In this document: positions 17,833 through 27,053 of the stretch, one piece after another
How the letters are laid out: each line of letters starts with the position of its first letter
Position numbering within the stretch: position 1 is the first letter of the stretch
Origin: DAOTXR01 sp034435375
Lineage (GTDB): Bacteria > Chloroflexota > Anaerolineae > Aggregatilineales > UBA3940
Direction: 5' to 3'
DNA: 64,000 nt
Assembly (NCBI GenBank): GCA_034435375.1
Contig: DAOTXR010000005.1
Location: forward strand, 90,829-154,828
Notes under the pieces: generated by a model
The model's database searches: none
Seen by the model: only the letters and a program-made list of their open reading frames with translations
What the model was told of the DNA's origin: nothing
Position numbers and translations under genes: made by a program

Positions 17833-18900
17833 CTATGGCAACTGTACGTGGCTATGATCGCCCAGATTCAGTTTGATGGCGCGTGGCTTGTGGCTGTCCT
17901 GCACCACCAGGGCATCGCGCCCAATCAGGCTGTCCTGAATGCGGGTGGACACGTTCAGAATGCGCGAGTTCTCCAGCACGATACAGCGCTCAAGCTCGCT
18001 ATTTTCGATCACGACGTCGTAGTAAATGCTGGTGAATGGGCCGACAAAGCTGTTCACGATGCGTGTATTCCTGCCAATGATGGTAGGACCGCGCACCACG
18101 CTGTTGATCACTTGTGCGCCTTCCTCAACAGTAACACGAGGATCAACCAGCGAGTCGGCGTCTACTGTCCCTTCTATGTAGGGGACCAACTCTTCCAGTA
18201 CATATGCATTGGCATCTAACATGTCCGCCGCCTTACCGGTGTCGATCCACCAGCCAGTGTGAACATAGGGAAACACACGGTAGCCGTTCGACACCAGCCA
18301 CTGGATGGCATCGGTGATCTCCAACTCACCGCGCCAGGACGGCTGGATAGCATCCACTGCCGTGAAGACATGATGGTCAAACATGTAAATCCCCACCAGC
18401 GCCAGATTCGACGGCGGCTCTTTGGGCTTCTCGACCAATCGCTTGATCTGACCGTTGCCATCCAGCTCGGCCACGCCAAAATGCTGGGGATCGCGCACCT
18501 CTTTGAGCACGATCTGGCTGTTCCAGTTGCTCTCGGCAAACTGCCGGATCAATTTGCCGATCCCGCCCTGGATTACGTTGTCACCCAGGAACACCACAAA
18601 GCGATCATCGCACAGAAAGTCGCGGGCAATTTTGACGGCGTGCGCCAACCCCAGGGGAGCCTCTTGCGGGATATACGTCACCCGAACTCCCCAGCGGGAG
18701 CCATCACCCACTGCTTCCTGGATCTCAGGGCCAGTGTCGCCGATCACAATGCCGACATCGACGATCCCCGCCTCGCGGATCATCTCAATTACACGAAACA
18801 GCACCGGCTTGTTGGCGACTGGGATCAACTGCTTGGCGCGGGTGTAGGTCAACGGGCGAAGGCGTGTGCCCTTTCCTCCTGAAAGGATCAGTCCCTTCAT
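17833..18900 (-). CDS. rmlA: Glucose-1-phosphate thymidylyltransferase, long form
   Basis: A 355-residue nucleotidyltransferase giving dTDP-glucose from glucose-1-phosphate and dTTP, the first step to dTDP-rhamnose. The signature loop GGKGTRLRPLT is near residues 8-18, with GDNVIQGGI and VEKPKEPPSN (sugar-phosphate and Mg site) in the core. The extra C-terminal 110 residues form a left-handed beta-helix with hexapeptide repeats, as in the long RmlA subfamily. Its ATG overlaps the stop of the creatininase-like gene (ATGA), so it is co-translated with that gene. Confidence 0.95.
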   Translation of the reverse strand: MKGLILSGGKGTRLRPLTYTRAKQLIPVANKPVLFRVIEMIREAGIVDVGIVIGDTGPEIQEAVGDGSRWGVRVTYIPQEAPLGLAHAVKIARDFLCDDRFVVFLGDNVIQGGIGKLIRQFAESNWNSQIVLKEVRDPQHFGVAELDGNGQIKRLVEKPKEPPSNLALVGIYMFDHHVFTAVDAIQPSWRGELEITDAIQWLVSNGYRVFPYVHTGWWIDTGKAADMLDANAYVLEELVPYIEGTVDADSLVDPRVTVEEGAQVINSVVRGPTIIGRNTRIVNSFVGPFTSIYYDVVIENSELERCIVLENSRILNVSTRIQDSLIGRDALVVQDSHKPRAIKLNLGDHSHVQLP

Positions 18901-20027
18901 GGCTGCTCTTCCTCCGGCGGCTGCCCGCCGCCAGGGCGATCAGGCCGCATAGGTTTGGTATCCATCAGAGAAGACAGGGGGGTCGTCTCGTCGTGGGGCG
19001 CCCCCCCCGGCGCAGAGTCGGGCTGCGGGCTGTCTGGCGGCACGTGGAGGTCATCGAACTGCCTGGCGGGAATAATCATGGCCGGGTTGTCCTCAATGTG
19101 TGGCGTGCGCTCTGGCAATTCCTCCACTGGCGCTTCACTGACACTGGTCGCATCTTGCAGATCGGCGCGATCCGGATGGCGCACCAGGGCGGAGAGGTCT
19201 TCACCGTTCATCGCACGGCGGATCAACGCCGCGGCCCGCACACCACGCCAGCGCAGCACTGCCGCGCCGATCTCTGGATTGGCGTGGGCTGGCCCTGCGC
19301 CGAGGTATCCCGGCCAGTCAGGCATTTGGTAGAGCTGCTTCCACTCCAGGCTGCGCAACGTCTTGTACGTTGGATTGACCAAGTTGGGGTGCAGGTGAAG
19401 CATTAGCGATGTCTCAAACATAGAAGCGTGGATGCTACCCTTCAGCACCACTTCCTCGTTAGCCGTCAGCGGACGACCCAGCAAGGTAGCCAGGCCAGGT
19501 GTCACGTCCTGCTCAGCGCCGGCCATGACGTAACCGACTGGCTCGTACATCACCAAGCCGGAATGATGCGCCCGCATGTCAGCGCACACCTCATCGAGGG
19601 CCACACTCTGGCCCGGCCCTCCATGGAAACCCAGCGGGAAGATGTAACGAAAGCCAAAACGCACCATGTGCCCGGCCACTTCGGCCACAATTTGCTTCAG
19701 GGTCTCGCGGCTGATCCACACGCTCCCCGCTTGCCCAAACAGGTCCGGACGGCGCAGGTCCACAGGGTCGGTGCCGTAGGGAATGGTGGGGAGCAGCAGG
19801 ACATGCAGATCAGCATCGTGCTCCAACAGCCAAGCAGCTGCCGCCAGCGCCAACGCATCGACGGCAAAGGTGTCAGTCCCAATAGGCAAATGGTCGCCAT
19901 GTTCTTCCTGCATGCCTACAGGGAGCATCACCACAGTCCGAGCGCGGTCCAGCGCGCGCAACGTCTTGAGGGTGATGTTGTCCAATCGGTGCAATCGTGC
20001 GTGCGTGATGGGCCGCGTCGTCATGTC
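18897..20027 (-). CDS. Creatininase-family protein with disordered C-terminal tail
   Basis: A 376-residue protein starting at ATG 20027 (GGGGGAG before it; an upstream start at 20063 is less likely). Metal-site motifs of the creatininase/FAPy-deformylase fold are present: EEHGDHLPIGTD at 40-51, GFHGGPGQ and ASMFETSLMLHLHPNLV. Members hydrolyse cyclic amides and formamides with Zn or Mn; the substrate here is unknown. The last roughly 80 residues are Pro/Asp/Glu-rich and look disordered, an addition not usual in the family. It overlaps rmlA. Confidence 0.88.
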   Translation of the reverse strand, partial: DMTTRPITHARLHRLDNITLKTLRALDRARTVVMLPVGMQEEHGDHLPIGTDTFAVDALALAAAAWLLEHDADLHVLLLPTIPYGTDPVDLRRPDLFGQAGSVWISRETLKQIVAEVAGHMVRFGFRYIFPLGFHGGPGQSVALDEVCADMRAHHSGLVMYEPVGYVMAGAEQDVTPGLATLLGRPLTANEEVVLKGSIHASMFETSLMLHLHPNLVNPTYKTLRSLEWKQLYQMPDWPGYLGAGPAHANPEIGAAVLRWRGVRAAALIRRAMNGEDLSALVRHPDRADLQDATSVSEAPVEELPERTPHIEDNPAMIIPARQFDDLHVPPDSPQPDSAPGGAPHDETTPLSSLMDTKPMRPDRPGGGQPPEEEQP

Positions 20028-20226
20028 TCCCCCCGTCAATGACACTCCACGCCACCGCGACACTTCAGTGCGGACAGAGGCGATGGCGTTCTCAGCGTTT
20101 CGTCCAAGAGGTCAAACTCCTCCAACGAAGCCTCAGGTTCGATCAGAAGAATTTTCGGCCAAACGCCTACATGTCTGGCGGCTTGCATTTGGCCGGCTGC
20201 CCTCCATCGAATGGACAGGAAAATGC

Positions 20227-20886
20227 TCAATCAGTATAGTAGCCACCCATCCGCACATCAACCTGAGCCTCAGTCATCACCACACCGACGATGTGGACGT
20301 TGACGCGCTCCAGCAGCTCCTTGGCACGCTCGGCATGATCGCGTCTGGTGTGCCCCGTGCGGATCACGAGCAGCACACCTCCCAACTTGGCCGCTAACAG
20401 CGCAGCATCCGTCACTGCGATCACCGGCGGAGCATCGAACAACACAAAATCAGCTTTTGCCGTGAGCTGCTCGATAATAGAGTCCATCTGTGCAGAGGTG
20501 AGAAAGTCCGCTGGGTTGGAAGGGAGCGGGCCGCTCGGCAGCAGCCGCAGATTGTCAACGCCCACCTCGACCAGTGGCGGCTTAGACAGTTGGTCCAGCA
20601 CCATACTGGTCAGGCCCGGCTGCTGATCGACGCCCCACAGGGTATGCTGGCTAGGCCGCCGCAGGTCACAATCGACAATGATGGTCTTGCGGCCACTCTG
20701 GGCCATTGTCACAGCCAGGTTGGCCAGCGCCGTGCTTTTGCCCTCTTCCGGCGCGGGACTGGTCACAACCAGGGTGTGGATAGGCTTGCTGAGGCTGGAG
20801 AAGAGCAGGTTAGTACGTAGCGTGCGATACGCCTCACTGGCCGGAGAGCGCGGATTCGTCAACGTGATCAGGTTTGCTTGCGTCAT
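20227..20886 (-). CDS. CpsD/CapB-type tyrosine kinase (BY-kinase) of polysaccharide assembly
   Basis: A 219-residue P-loop protein: Walker A SPAPEEGKST, Walker A' IIVDCDLRRPS and Walker B FVLFDAPP. The conserved SPASEAYRTLRTN near the start is typical of BY-kinase cytoplasmic domains. The C-terminus carries only GGYYTD, a much reduced tyrosine cluster. It lies 41 bases after the Wzz proteins, whose membrane segments normally activate such kinases. Together they would set the chain length and export of exopolysaccharide. Confidence 0.93.
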   Translation of the reverse strand: MTQANLITLTNPRSPASEAYRTLRTNLLFSSLSKPIHTLVVTSPAPEEGKSTALANLAVTMAQSGRKTIIVDCDLRRPSQHTLWGVDQQPGLTSMVLDQLSKPPLVEVGVDNLRLLPSGPLPSNPADFLTSAQMDSIIEQLTAKADFVLFDAPPVIAVTDAALLAAKLGGVLLVIRTGHTRRDHAERAKELLERVNVHIVGVVMTEAQVDVRMGGYYTD

Positions 20887-20927
20887 CAGATTCCCTCACC
20901 TGGTAATCAATCGACTTGAGTCCACTG

Positions 20928-21593
20928 TCATTGCTCAGCGGGCGGTATCGCGCCCAGGACCGGTATCTCCAGGAAACGATCTACATCCTCCGGCGACCTC
21001 AGAATGCCCGACTCACTGTACTCCAGCACGAACACCACGGCCAGCCCGATCAGGAAGCCCATGATGCCCCCCGCCAGGGTATTGATCAGCGTCTTGGGCC
21101 GCTCCAAGCCAATCTGCGGATCGTCCAGAATCTCCGCATCGATGCGATCCTCGCGCCGCACCTGTTGATTCTCTTCGAAGCGCCAACGCACGAACAAGTT
21201 GGCCCACTCCCTCGCCACATCGTTGGCGATGCTTGGATCAGAGTTTTCGACCTCGATCTGGATCACCAGCGTATTGAGGTCGCTGGCAATCCGCACGTCG
21301 TTGCGCAACTCCTGCGGCACCATATCGAGCTGGAGCGTATCGATCACATCTTTAGCCCGGTAGTTGCTGTCAAGCCAGGCCTGATACGAGCCAAGCAACT
21401 GCTTGGCCGCCTGGGCCTGACCAAAATCGGTGCGAGCTGGCTGGACCTGGATCTTGACCGTCGCTTTATATATCGGTGCGCGATCCTTGATGATCAGGCT
21501 GAACCCAAACGCAGCCACAGCCGTCAGGATGGCCAGCAACAGCATGATCCAGCCACGCCGCCACAGAATCTTCAGATAAGCCTGTAATTGCAT
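20928..21593 (-). CDS. Wzz-domain chain-length / polysaccharide co-polymerase protein
   Basis: About 221 residues. Two membrane helices flank a periplasmic-type domain: MLLLAILTAVAAFGFSLII near the N-terminus and LAGGIMGFLIGLAVVFVLEY near 180. The tail SGILRSPEDVDRFLEIPVLG is the usual cytoplasmic end contacting the CpsD kinase. I start it at ATG 21593 with AAGGAAGGG upstream. The in-frame GTG at 21617 overlaps the preceding stop (GTGA) and is a serious alternative. Confidence 0.9.
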   Translation of the reverse strand: MQLQAYLKILWRRGWIMLLLAILTAVAAFGFSLIIKDRAPIYKATVKIQVQPARTDFGQAQAAKQLLGSYQAWLDSNYRAKDVIDTLQLDMVPQELRNDVRIASDLNTLVIQIEVENSDPSIANDVAREWANLFVRWRFEENQQVRREDRIDAEILDDPQIGLERPKTLINTLAGGIMGFLIGLAVVFVLEYSESGILRSPEDVDRFLEIPVLGAIPPAEQ

Positions 21594-21613
21594 CCAACCC
21601 TTCCTTGATCGTG

Positions 21614-22306
21614 TCACCTGTGCCGACTGCGCGGAACCTCAGCCAGCACAGTCAACCCAAGCGCTTCCACCTGCGCTCGCTCGCGCAGTGTCGGATCCAG
21701 ATATTCCACCAGAAAAGCAAGCGCCACCCCTGCAGCCAGTCCCAGCCCAAACCGGATTACCGGATCCAGGCGGTCGCTGAGCGGCAATGGGACTGGCCCA
21801 ATAGACGGCGTATCGAGCGCCACCACTGTCACACCGCCTGTGCTCAACTGCGGGAAGTAGTCACGGCTGCGATCTTGGAGCACAGCGATGACCGCCTGTG
21901 CAATGGAGGCCAGCTCATCTGGGTTGCCCCAGCTCAGATAAACAATCATCACACTGCGTTCATTGTCTGCATTGATCCGCCCCTGGAGCGCCGCCGCCGG
22001 GATGTCGATCCCCTCAGCAGACAGGGCCTGGCTGACTTCCCCGGCAAACGAACTGGTCTTGCTCCAGTCGGTCAGAGCATTGACGACATACTCTGACGAC
22101 AACCAGGGATAGTATTCGCGGTCCTCGTAGCTGATGGTCTCCCCGTCCGGCGGGGCAGCGGCCGTGAAGCGGATGCTGGTCGCAAAGCCGCCACTGGACG
22201 GCGCTTTGAGATACCCGTAGAGGGCATAAACCAGCGCAGCCAAACCCGGCAACGCAATTAGCCACCAGCGCCGCAGCACGATCTTCCACAGTGCTTGTAA
22301 TTCCAT
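21614..22306 (-). CDS. Second Wzz-domain protein
   Basis: About 230 residues with the same topology as its downstream neighbour: helix LIALPGLAALVYALYGYL, an extracytoplasmic stretch of about 135 residues, then helix FGLGLAAGVALAFLVEYLDP and a short tail (VEALGLTVLAEVP). The two proteins are adjacent paralogues and may form a mixed complex. Start at ATG 22306 (GGGTGAG before it) and not 22327. No kinase domain of its own. It follows a glycosyltransferase gene after 159 bases. Confidence 0.88.
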   Translation of the reverse strand: MELQALWKIVLRRWWLIALPGLAALVYALYGYLKAPSSGGFATSIRFTAAAPPDGETISYEDREYYPWLSSEYVVNALTDWSKTSSFAGEVSQALSAEGIDIPAAALQGRINADNERSVMIVYLSWGNPDELASIAQAVIAVLQDRSRDYFPQLSTGGVTVVALDTPSIGPVPLPLSDRLDPVIRFGLGLAAGVALAFLVEYLDPTLRERAQVEALGLTVLAEVPRSRHR

Positions 22307-22465
22307 GGTCTCACCCTGACCAGCCACTCTTCCGGCTCAAAAGTCGCGCACAAAATGAACCCTACCCGACCAGAAGAACCCACAGTGCAGCAGGCAATGG
22401 CCGATCTGGCCAGTGGGGCCGCTGCTCATCAGCCAATCATGCCAGAACCGCTACTCTGTGCATCC

Positions 22466-23578
22466 TCACGATTTTGCACGGGCTCTCGCTTTCTGGTGCT
22501 CATCGTACCGTGCCTGCACAAATGCCGCCAGTTCCCGCTTAAATACCGCCCTGTCGAAGCGCTCGGCGTTCCTTCGAATACGTACCGGGTCAAACGACAG
22601 CTCCTCGAAAACTTCCAACACGCTGCATAGACTGTCTACTGTCTGTTGATCGAAGAAAATCCCTGTCTTGCCTTCAACCACGGTGTCGAGCGCACCTCCC
22701 CCTCGGAAGGCGATCACCGGGCGGCCTGCGGCTTGCGCCTCAACTGCCGCGATCCCGAAATCCTCCAGGCCGGGAAAGATGAACGCCTTGCAGCGTGCCA
22801 GTAGATCGGGTAGGTCTTCGTCGGAGACTCGCCCAAGGAATGTGATGGTTGGCCCAGCCATCGTTTCCAGACGCTCCCGATCGCGCCCCTCGCCCGCCAC
22901 CAGAAGCGGCAGCCCTAGACGGGTGCACGCCTGCACAGCCACGTCAATTCGTTTGTAGGGCACCAGCCGCGACACGACCAGGTAATAATCGTCGGGCCGA
23001 GTGGCAACTGAGTAGCGTTCTGTCTCGACTGGCGGATAAATGATAACCGAACCACGCCGGTAGAATTGGGCGATCTGTTGCTGGATTTCTGACGATATGG
23101 CGATGAAATGGCCAACACGCTGCGCAGCGCGGTAATCCCAGCGACGCAGCAGCCGGATCACTGGCCTGAGGATCGCAGCGGTAGGCGGCGCGATCCTCTC
23201 CCACTCAACGTAAGACCGATACCGCCACAGGTAGCGGGCAGGGGCTAAACAGTAGCAGATGTGCAGCGCATGGCCAGTATGTACGCCATGACAGAAACCA
23301 CTTTTGTTGGACAGAACCATCTCGTAACTGCTCAGGTCGAGCCTGTCCCACGCCAGTGGGTAGAGCAACAGGTAGGACTGGTGATGGGTGTGGACCCCAG
23401 GCAGGCCGTCCATCCAAGTAGTTCGGATATCCCACGAGCGATAGGCGGCAGGCATCCGATCGGGGTCGTAGATCGACGTGTAGATCGGCGACTTGGGAAA
23501 CATCTCCAGCATTGTCTCAAGCACATCCTCCGCACCGCCGCGCTGGTTCAACCAGTCATGGACTAGGGCTACTTTCAT
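22466..23578 (-). CDS. GT4-family glycosyltransferase
   Basis: A 370-residue GT-B enzyme. The N-terminal acceptor domain begins MKVALVHDWLNQRGGAEDVLE, with the glycine loop of GT4 enzymes. The C-terminal nucleotide-sugar domain holds the E-x7-E motif (LEDFGIAAVEAQAAGRPVIAF) and VVSRLVPYKRIDVAV. It acts on the cytoplasmic face, adding a sugar to a lipid-linked glycan. Its ATG overlaps the rnhB stop (ATGA). Donor sugar is not predictable; dTDP-rhamnose or a mannose nucleotide are possible. Confidence 0.93.
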   Translation of the reverse strand: MKVALVHDWLNQRGGAEDVLETMLEMFPKSPIYTSIYDPDRMPAAYRSWDIRTTWMDGLPGVHTHHQSYLLLYPLAWDRLDLSSYEMVLSNKSGFCHGVHTGHALHICYCLAPARYLWRYRSYVEWERIAPPTAAILRPVIRLLRRWDYRAAQRVGHFIAISSEIQQQIAQFYRRGSVIIYPPVETERYSVATRPDDYYLVVSRLVPYKRIDVAVQACTRLGLPLLVAGEGRDRERLETMAGPTITFLGRVSDEDLPDLLARCKAFIFPGLEDFGIAAVEAQAAGRPVIAFRGGGALDTVVEGKTGIFFDQQTVDSLCSVLEVFEELSFDPVRIRRNAERFDRAVFKRELAAFVQARYDEHQKARARAKS

Positions 23579-24222
23579 ATCCTACCCCACTGATGTAAGG
23601 AACGATGGACAGGAGCGAAGCTGCGCCGGTGGAAGTCGCATGGGCCTATCGCCTGGAGCGCCAAGCTATGCTGGGCTGTGCCGTATCCCTTGTTCTGGGC
23701 AAACCCGTAGCCAGCGTACTTGGTCTCTGCCTCAACCATCAACCGGTCGCGCGTCACCTTGGCAATAATGCTTGCCGCAGCGATGCTCAGTGAATGGCGT
23801 TCCCCAAAGCTCAGGCAGCGCTGCGGCAATGGTGAGGCAGGCAGCCGCATGTGCTGGCCGTCGATCAGCAGCGCAGATGGCTGGATACGCAAGGCCACCA
23901 ACGCCCGGTGCATCGCCAGCCGCGTTGCACCGACAATGCCCAGCCGGTCGATCTCGCCAGGGTCAGCCACACCGGCAGCGACCGCCAGCGCAACCTCCAA
24001 CACAACGGGGTACAGATGCTCGCGCTGAAGCGGGGTACACAGCTTGCTGTCGCGTACACCTTTCAGCGCCTGTTGGAGATCGGCTCGCTCAACGGGCAAG
24101 ATCACTGCTCCAGCAACAACCGGACCGGCCCACGCACCGCGCCCCGCCTCATCCAGACCAGCCACTGGGCCGTAGGCTGCCAGATCACGCTCATGAGTCA
24201 GACCAGGTGAGGACTGGGTCAT
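23575..24222 (-). CDS. rnhB: Ribonuclease HII
   Basis: A 215-residue endonuclease that removes ribonucleotides and RNA from RNA-DNA hybrids. The start is ATG 24222, overlapping the upstream glycosyltransferase stop as ATGA; an open frame extends 39 codons further upstream but is out of character. All four catalytic acids are present: D24 and E25 (GLDEAGRG), D121 (LLIDGQ) and D159 (KVTRDR). The conserved DSK at 58-60 and NKGYGT are also there. A housekeeping repair gene lodged with four-base overlaps between two glycosyltransferase genes. Confidence 0.96.
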   Translation of the reverse strand: MTQSSPGLTHERDLAAYGPVAGLDEAGRGAWAGPVVAGAVILPVERADLQQALKGVRDSKLCTPLQREHLYPVVLEVALAVAAGVADPGEIDRLGIVGATRLAMHRALVALRIQPSALLIDGQHMRLPASPLPQRCLSFGERHSLSIAAASIIAKVTRDRLMVEAETKYAGYGFAQNKGYGTAQHSLALQAIGPCDFHRRSFAPVHRSLHQWGRI

Positions 24223-24965
24223 GAATTCTTTCGGTCGTAGAGACCACGCCACCCATTGAGACGCACGCGAAGCACCTCCATGACCATTCGGAGCGAGTCT
24301 CGAAGCGGGTTGACACGACTTTGTGGACGGTAGTACCACGTGATCGGAACCTCGACCAGCCGGTAGCCGCGCCTCAGCGCGATGAACAGCAGTTCCACGT
24401 CGAACCCCCAGCCACTAATGGTCTGGAGAGGCAAAACTTCGAGGGCCACATCACGTCTGAACACCTTGAAGCCACATTGAGTATCCTGAATGCGAGGAAT
24501 TGCCAGCAGCCGCACAATCAGGTTAAAGACGCGACCCATCAGGTGCCGGTACTCTGGCTCACCGATACGTCGGGCGCCGGGCATCTCTCGGCTGGCGATC
24601 GCTACATCGTACCCATCGAGAGCAGGCGGCATGAACTTGCTGATCTCTTTCACCGGCATGGAGAAGTCAGCATCGCAAAAGAACAAATACTCACCTCGCC
24701 CAGCCAACATCCCCGCTTTGACCGCCGCACCCTTGCCCTGGCGCGGCTCGTCAAACACGCGCAGGTAGGGATGGGTGGCGGCAAACTCTCGGGCGATGTG
24801 CGGCGTGGCGTCGTGGCTGTTGTTGTTGACCACGATCACTTCGACGGCGTAACTCTGCTCAGCCACGAACTCGGCCACCTGTTGCAGGCTCTCCGGGAGC
24901 CGCGCCTCTTCATTGTAGGCCGGGATGATGATGGAGAGCAACGGTCTGTCTTGCGATTCGCTCAT
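24219..24965 (-). CDS. GT2-family glycosyltransferase, dolichyl-/polyprenyl-phosphate glycosyltransferase type
   Basis: About 248 residues, GT-A fold: LLSIIIPAYNEEARLPESLQ, the donor-site VIVVNNNSHDATP and the metal-binding DADFSMP. GDP/UDP-sugar polyprenyl-phosphate transferases of the Alg5/DPM1 group share RQGKGAAVKAGM and DTQCGFKVFRR. It has no membrane helices of its own. It would make a polyprenyl-phosphate-linked sugar donor on the inner face. I start it at ATG 24965 with AGGGTGG before it. Confidence 0.92.
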   Translation of the reverse strand: MSESQDRPLLSIIIPAYNEEARLPESLQQVAEFVAEQSYAVEVIVVNNNSHDATPHIAREFAATHPYLRVFDEPRQGKGAAVKAGMLAGRGEYLFFCDADFSMPVKEISKFMPPALDGYDVAIASREMPGARRIGEPEYRHLMGRVFNLIVRLLAIPRIQDTQCGFKVFRRDVALEVLPLQTISGWGFDVELLFIALRRGYRLVEVPITWYYRPQSRVNPLRDSLRMVMEVLRVRLNGWRGLYDRKNS

Positions 24966-25043
24966 AGCCACCCTGAGTCGTCTAGCTGCTGCCCTTCCTG
25001 AGGACTTTGGGTTGCCCCAGGAGGAGGTCGCCGGATGAAATCC

Positions 25044-25922
25044 TCATCCTACCAAAGCCAAGAGAATCTCCCGCCAGTGGTTGAAGAACAACAAGTGCGC
25101 CTCGTCCTGGCAGTAGACCGCCTGGCAGCCTGGGATTGCGCGCGCCATATACTGGCCCATACTCAACGGCACATTGATATCCTGGTTGCCTTGCCAGAGC
25201 AGCACCAGCACGCGGATATCCTCTAAACGAAACCCCCACGGCTGGAGCAGCACCCATGCTTCAACAGCCTGACCCCCTGATCCCTGGCGGAATGCCTCAC
25301 GGATGTCTTCTTCGAAAACCTGGCGCACCTCAGGTCGCCTCAGCACCATCTTGTCAGGATGGGGCGAGAGCATTGCACTCAGACGGACATAGAAGCGCGG
25401 CGACCGAGCGATCAGGCCGATCTGCCACGCCTGAACCCGCGCGATCAGGCGGGCTGCCGCCGGCGCACGCCGCAGCCAGCCATAAATTGCCCGCTGGCTG
25501 CCCATCATTCCGCGCACGGCTTCCGGCACATCGAGCGGGCCAAACCCGCTGATCAGGGCCGCCCGTGTTACCCGTTGGGGAAGCCGGTAGGCGCAGGCAG
25601 CAACATACGGCCCCCCACCCGACACGCCGACCACCGCGAACCGCAGCAGCCCCAGGCGGTCCGCCAGTTCAGCCACGTCGTCGGGCCAGTCCAGCAGCGA
25701 GCGATCGGGTTTGGGATCGGACAGGCCAAAGCCGGGCCGGTCTACTGTGATCACCCGCACTCCCAGTGACTGTGCGATCGACTCATCCGGATGCCGGAAC
25801 AGGCGTGAGCTGGGCGATCCGTGCATGAAGATCACGGGGAAACCGTCCGTCACACCGTGTTCGGCGTAAGCCAACCTGCGCCCATCCTGTAATTGAAGCA
25901 CATCCTCAATGCCCATTGCCAT
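25044..25922 (-). CDS. Alpha/beta hydrolase
   Basis: About 292 residues. Oxyanion loop FMHGSPSSRLF, nucleophile elbow VGVSGGGPY (Ser), acid in LWQGNQDINVP and the His in QDEAHLLFF near the C-terminus. The canonical order of the triad is intact. The start is uncertain: ATG 25922 or 25916 lie just before the conserved EDVLQLQDGRRLAYAEHG, while a TTG at 25967 would add 15 residues. No signal peptide, so cytoplasmic. Substrate unknown. Confidence 0.88.
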   Translation of the reverse strand: MAMGIEDVLQLQDGRRLAYAEHGVTDGFPVIFMHGSPSSRLFRHPDESIAQSLGVRVITVDRPGFGLSDPKPDRSLLDWPDDVAELADRLGLLRFAVVGVSGGGPYVAACAYRLPQRVTRAALISGFGPLDVPEAVRGMMGSQRAIYGWLRRAPAAARLIARVQAWQIGLIARSPRFYVRLSAMLSPHPDKMVLRRPEVRQVFEEDIREAFRQGSGGQAVEAWVLLQPWGFRLEDIRVLVLLWQGNQDINVPLSMGQYMARAIPGCQAVYCQDEAHLLFFNHWREILLALVG

Positions 25923-26006
25923 TGCCCTGCGACTTCTAATGCCAGGGAGGTCAGTATCTCTCGCCAATGGACAGTGGTCAAGTGATCAGCACGCGAGAGG
26001 CAGGCG

Positions 26007-26387
26007 CTACGCCAGATCGGCGCGGATGATCCGCACTGATGCGCCCTGCCGCACCCCGCGCAGCTTGGTTGCATCGCCGAGCACGCGCCCCAGGATGTTG
26101 ACTGGGCTGTAAGCACGCGGCTTGCCGCCCACGCTCACCGGCGTTGGCCCAAAGAAGATGCAGAACGCGCTGCCCACTGGCCAGTAGCCCAGCTCGCCTA
26201 CTTCCACATCTTCGCGGGCGTCTGGCTCCTGCTCGGCCTTCACCGGGATCTCAAAATAAATCTCATCACCCCACACATTAGCCCGCCCCTCGATGGGCAG
26301 CGCACCCCACACCTTTTTCGCTGTCGGTTTGTCGTTCAGCTCAGCATCTAGCGTGAGGTCGCCTACTGTAATGATGATTTTGTTCAC
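26007..26387 (-). CDS. Cyclophilin-like fold protein
   Basis: A 126-residue cytoplasmic protein of the bacterial cyclophilin-like (TM1367-like) family. It begins with IIITVGDLTLDAELNDKPTA and KKVWGALPIEGRANVWGDEI; the body has GELGYWPVGSAFCIFFGPTP and ends in the beta strand VRIIRADLA. These small proteins have a cyclophilin barrel but generally lack the prolyl-isomerase active site, and their role is unknown. It lies 20 bases downstream of a membrane protein gene in the collinear minus-strand block. Confidence 0.88.
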   Translation of the reverse strand: MNKIIITVGDLTLDAELNDKPTAKKVWGALPIEGRANVWGDEIYFEIPVKAEQEPDAREDVEVGELGYWPVGSAFCIFFGPTPVSVGGKPRAYSPVNILGRVLGDATKLRGVRQGASVRIIRADLA

Positions 26388-26407
26388 AACACCTCTCCTC
26401 TAAAGAA

Positions 26408-27037
26408 CTATGATGAAGAACTACTGCCTGGAGGAGGCGCAGCGCCCACCCTCTCGCTGCGCTGGCCTGCTGCTCTCGATTGAAGCGCCTGCCGCACAGC
26501 CAACCCGCCGCAGAAACCTGCACCTCCCGCAAAGAACCAGGAGCCAGTGAGCAAGAAGGTCAGCAGGTACAGGGCTGCCAGTCCAGCCAGGTCCAGCGCC
26601 GAAACTCGCAGCACCAACCAGCGTCGGTACGCGATCCGGCCCTGTACTCCCCTGCCACGCGCCATATCCCGGTATGTGACCAGATTGCGAAGGTGACGCA
26701 TGTGCACTGCCGCCTCCAGCAGAAACAATCCACCAATGAAAAACGAGAACCCCTCCCGCAACACCCCCGTCTGAACGGTGACAAGCCACTCGAATCCTAT
26801 CAGAGCTGTTGAGCACAACAGCATGATCACAAAACGAGGGCTGATCTGCCGCAACGCAGCAACATCGCGCTGGAAGTAGGGATTCAATTCCACCCCACCC
26901 TCAAACTCAATGAGGTTCCGAACGCCACGCTCATAGAGCTGGGCCGTGGCTATCGTCAGGGTGTAGTCGGAGACATACAGAACCACCCATATAATCAGGA
27001 CCAGCCACAGGTTGTCAACCAGAACATCCTCCAACAC
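26408..27037 (-). CDS. Hypothetical membrane protein
   Basis: A 209-residue protein with about five hydrophobic segments: VDNLWLVLIIWVVLYVSDY, a pair around 70-110 (VIMLLCSTALIGF, FFIGGLFLLEAA) and two near 140-180 (DLAGLAALYLLTFLL, FFAGGAGFCGGLA). A polar tail ends in Ser/Pro residues. The acidic-aromatic stretch NLIEFEGGVELNPYFQRDV after the first helix is distinctive. I do not recognise a family. It lies 16 bases downstream of the phosphoesterase gene. Confidence 0.8.
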   Translation of the reverse strand: MLEDVLVDNLWLVLIIWVVLYVSDYTLTIATAQLYERGVRNLIEFEGGVELNPYFQRDVAALRQISPRFVIMLLCSTALIGFEWLVTVQTGVLREGFSFFIGGLFLLEAAVHMRHLRNLVTYRDMARGRGVQGRIAYRRWLVLRVSALDLAGLAALYLLTFLLTGSWFFAGGAGFCGGLAVRQALQSRAAGQRSERVGAAPPPGSSSSS

Positions 27038-27053
27038 AGTTCTTCTCCCTAAC

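Noticed and set aside
20036..20230. 64-codon minus-strand frame between the CpsD and creatininase-like genes
   Set aside because: It starts at a TTG overlapping the cpsD stop and has neither a clear ribosome site nor a recognisable fold; the stop lies just before the true ribosome site of the next gene. Probably chance.
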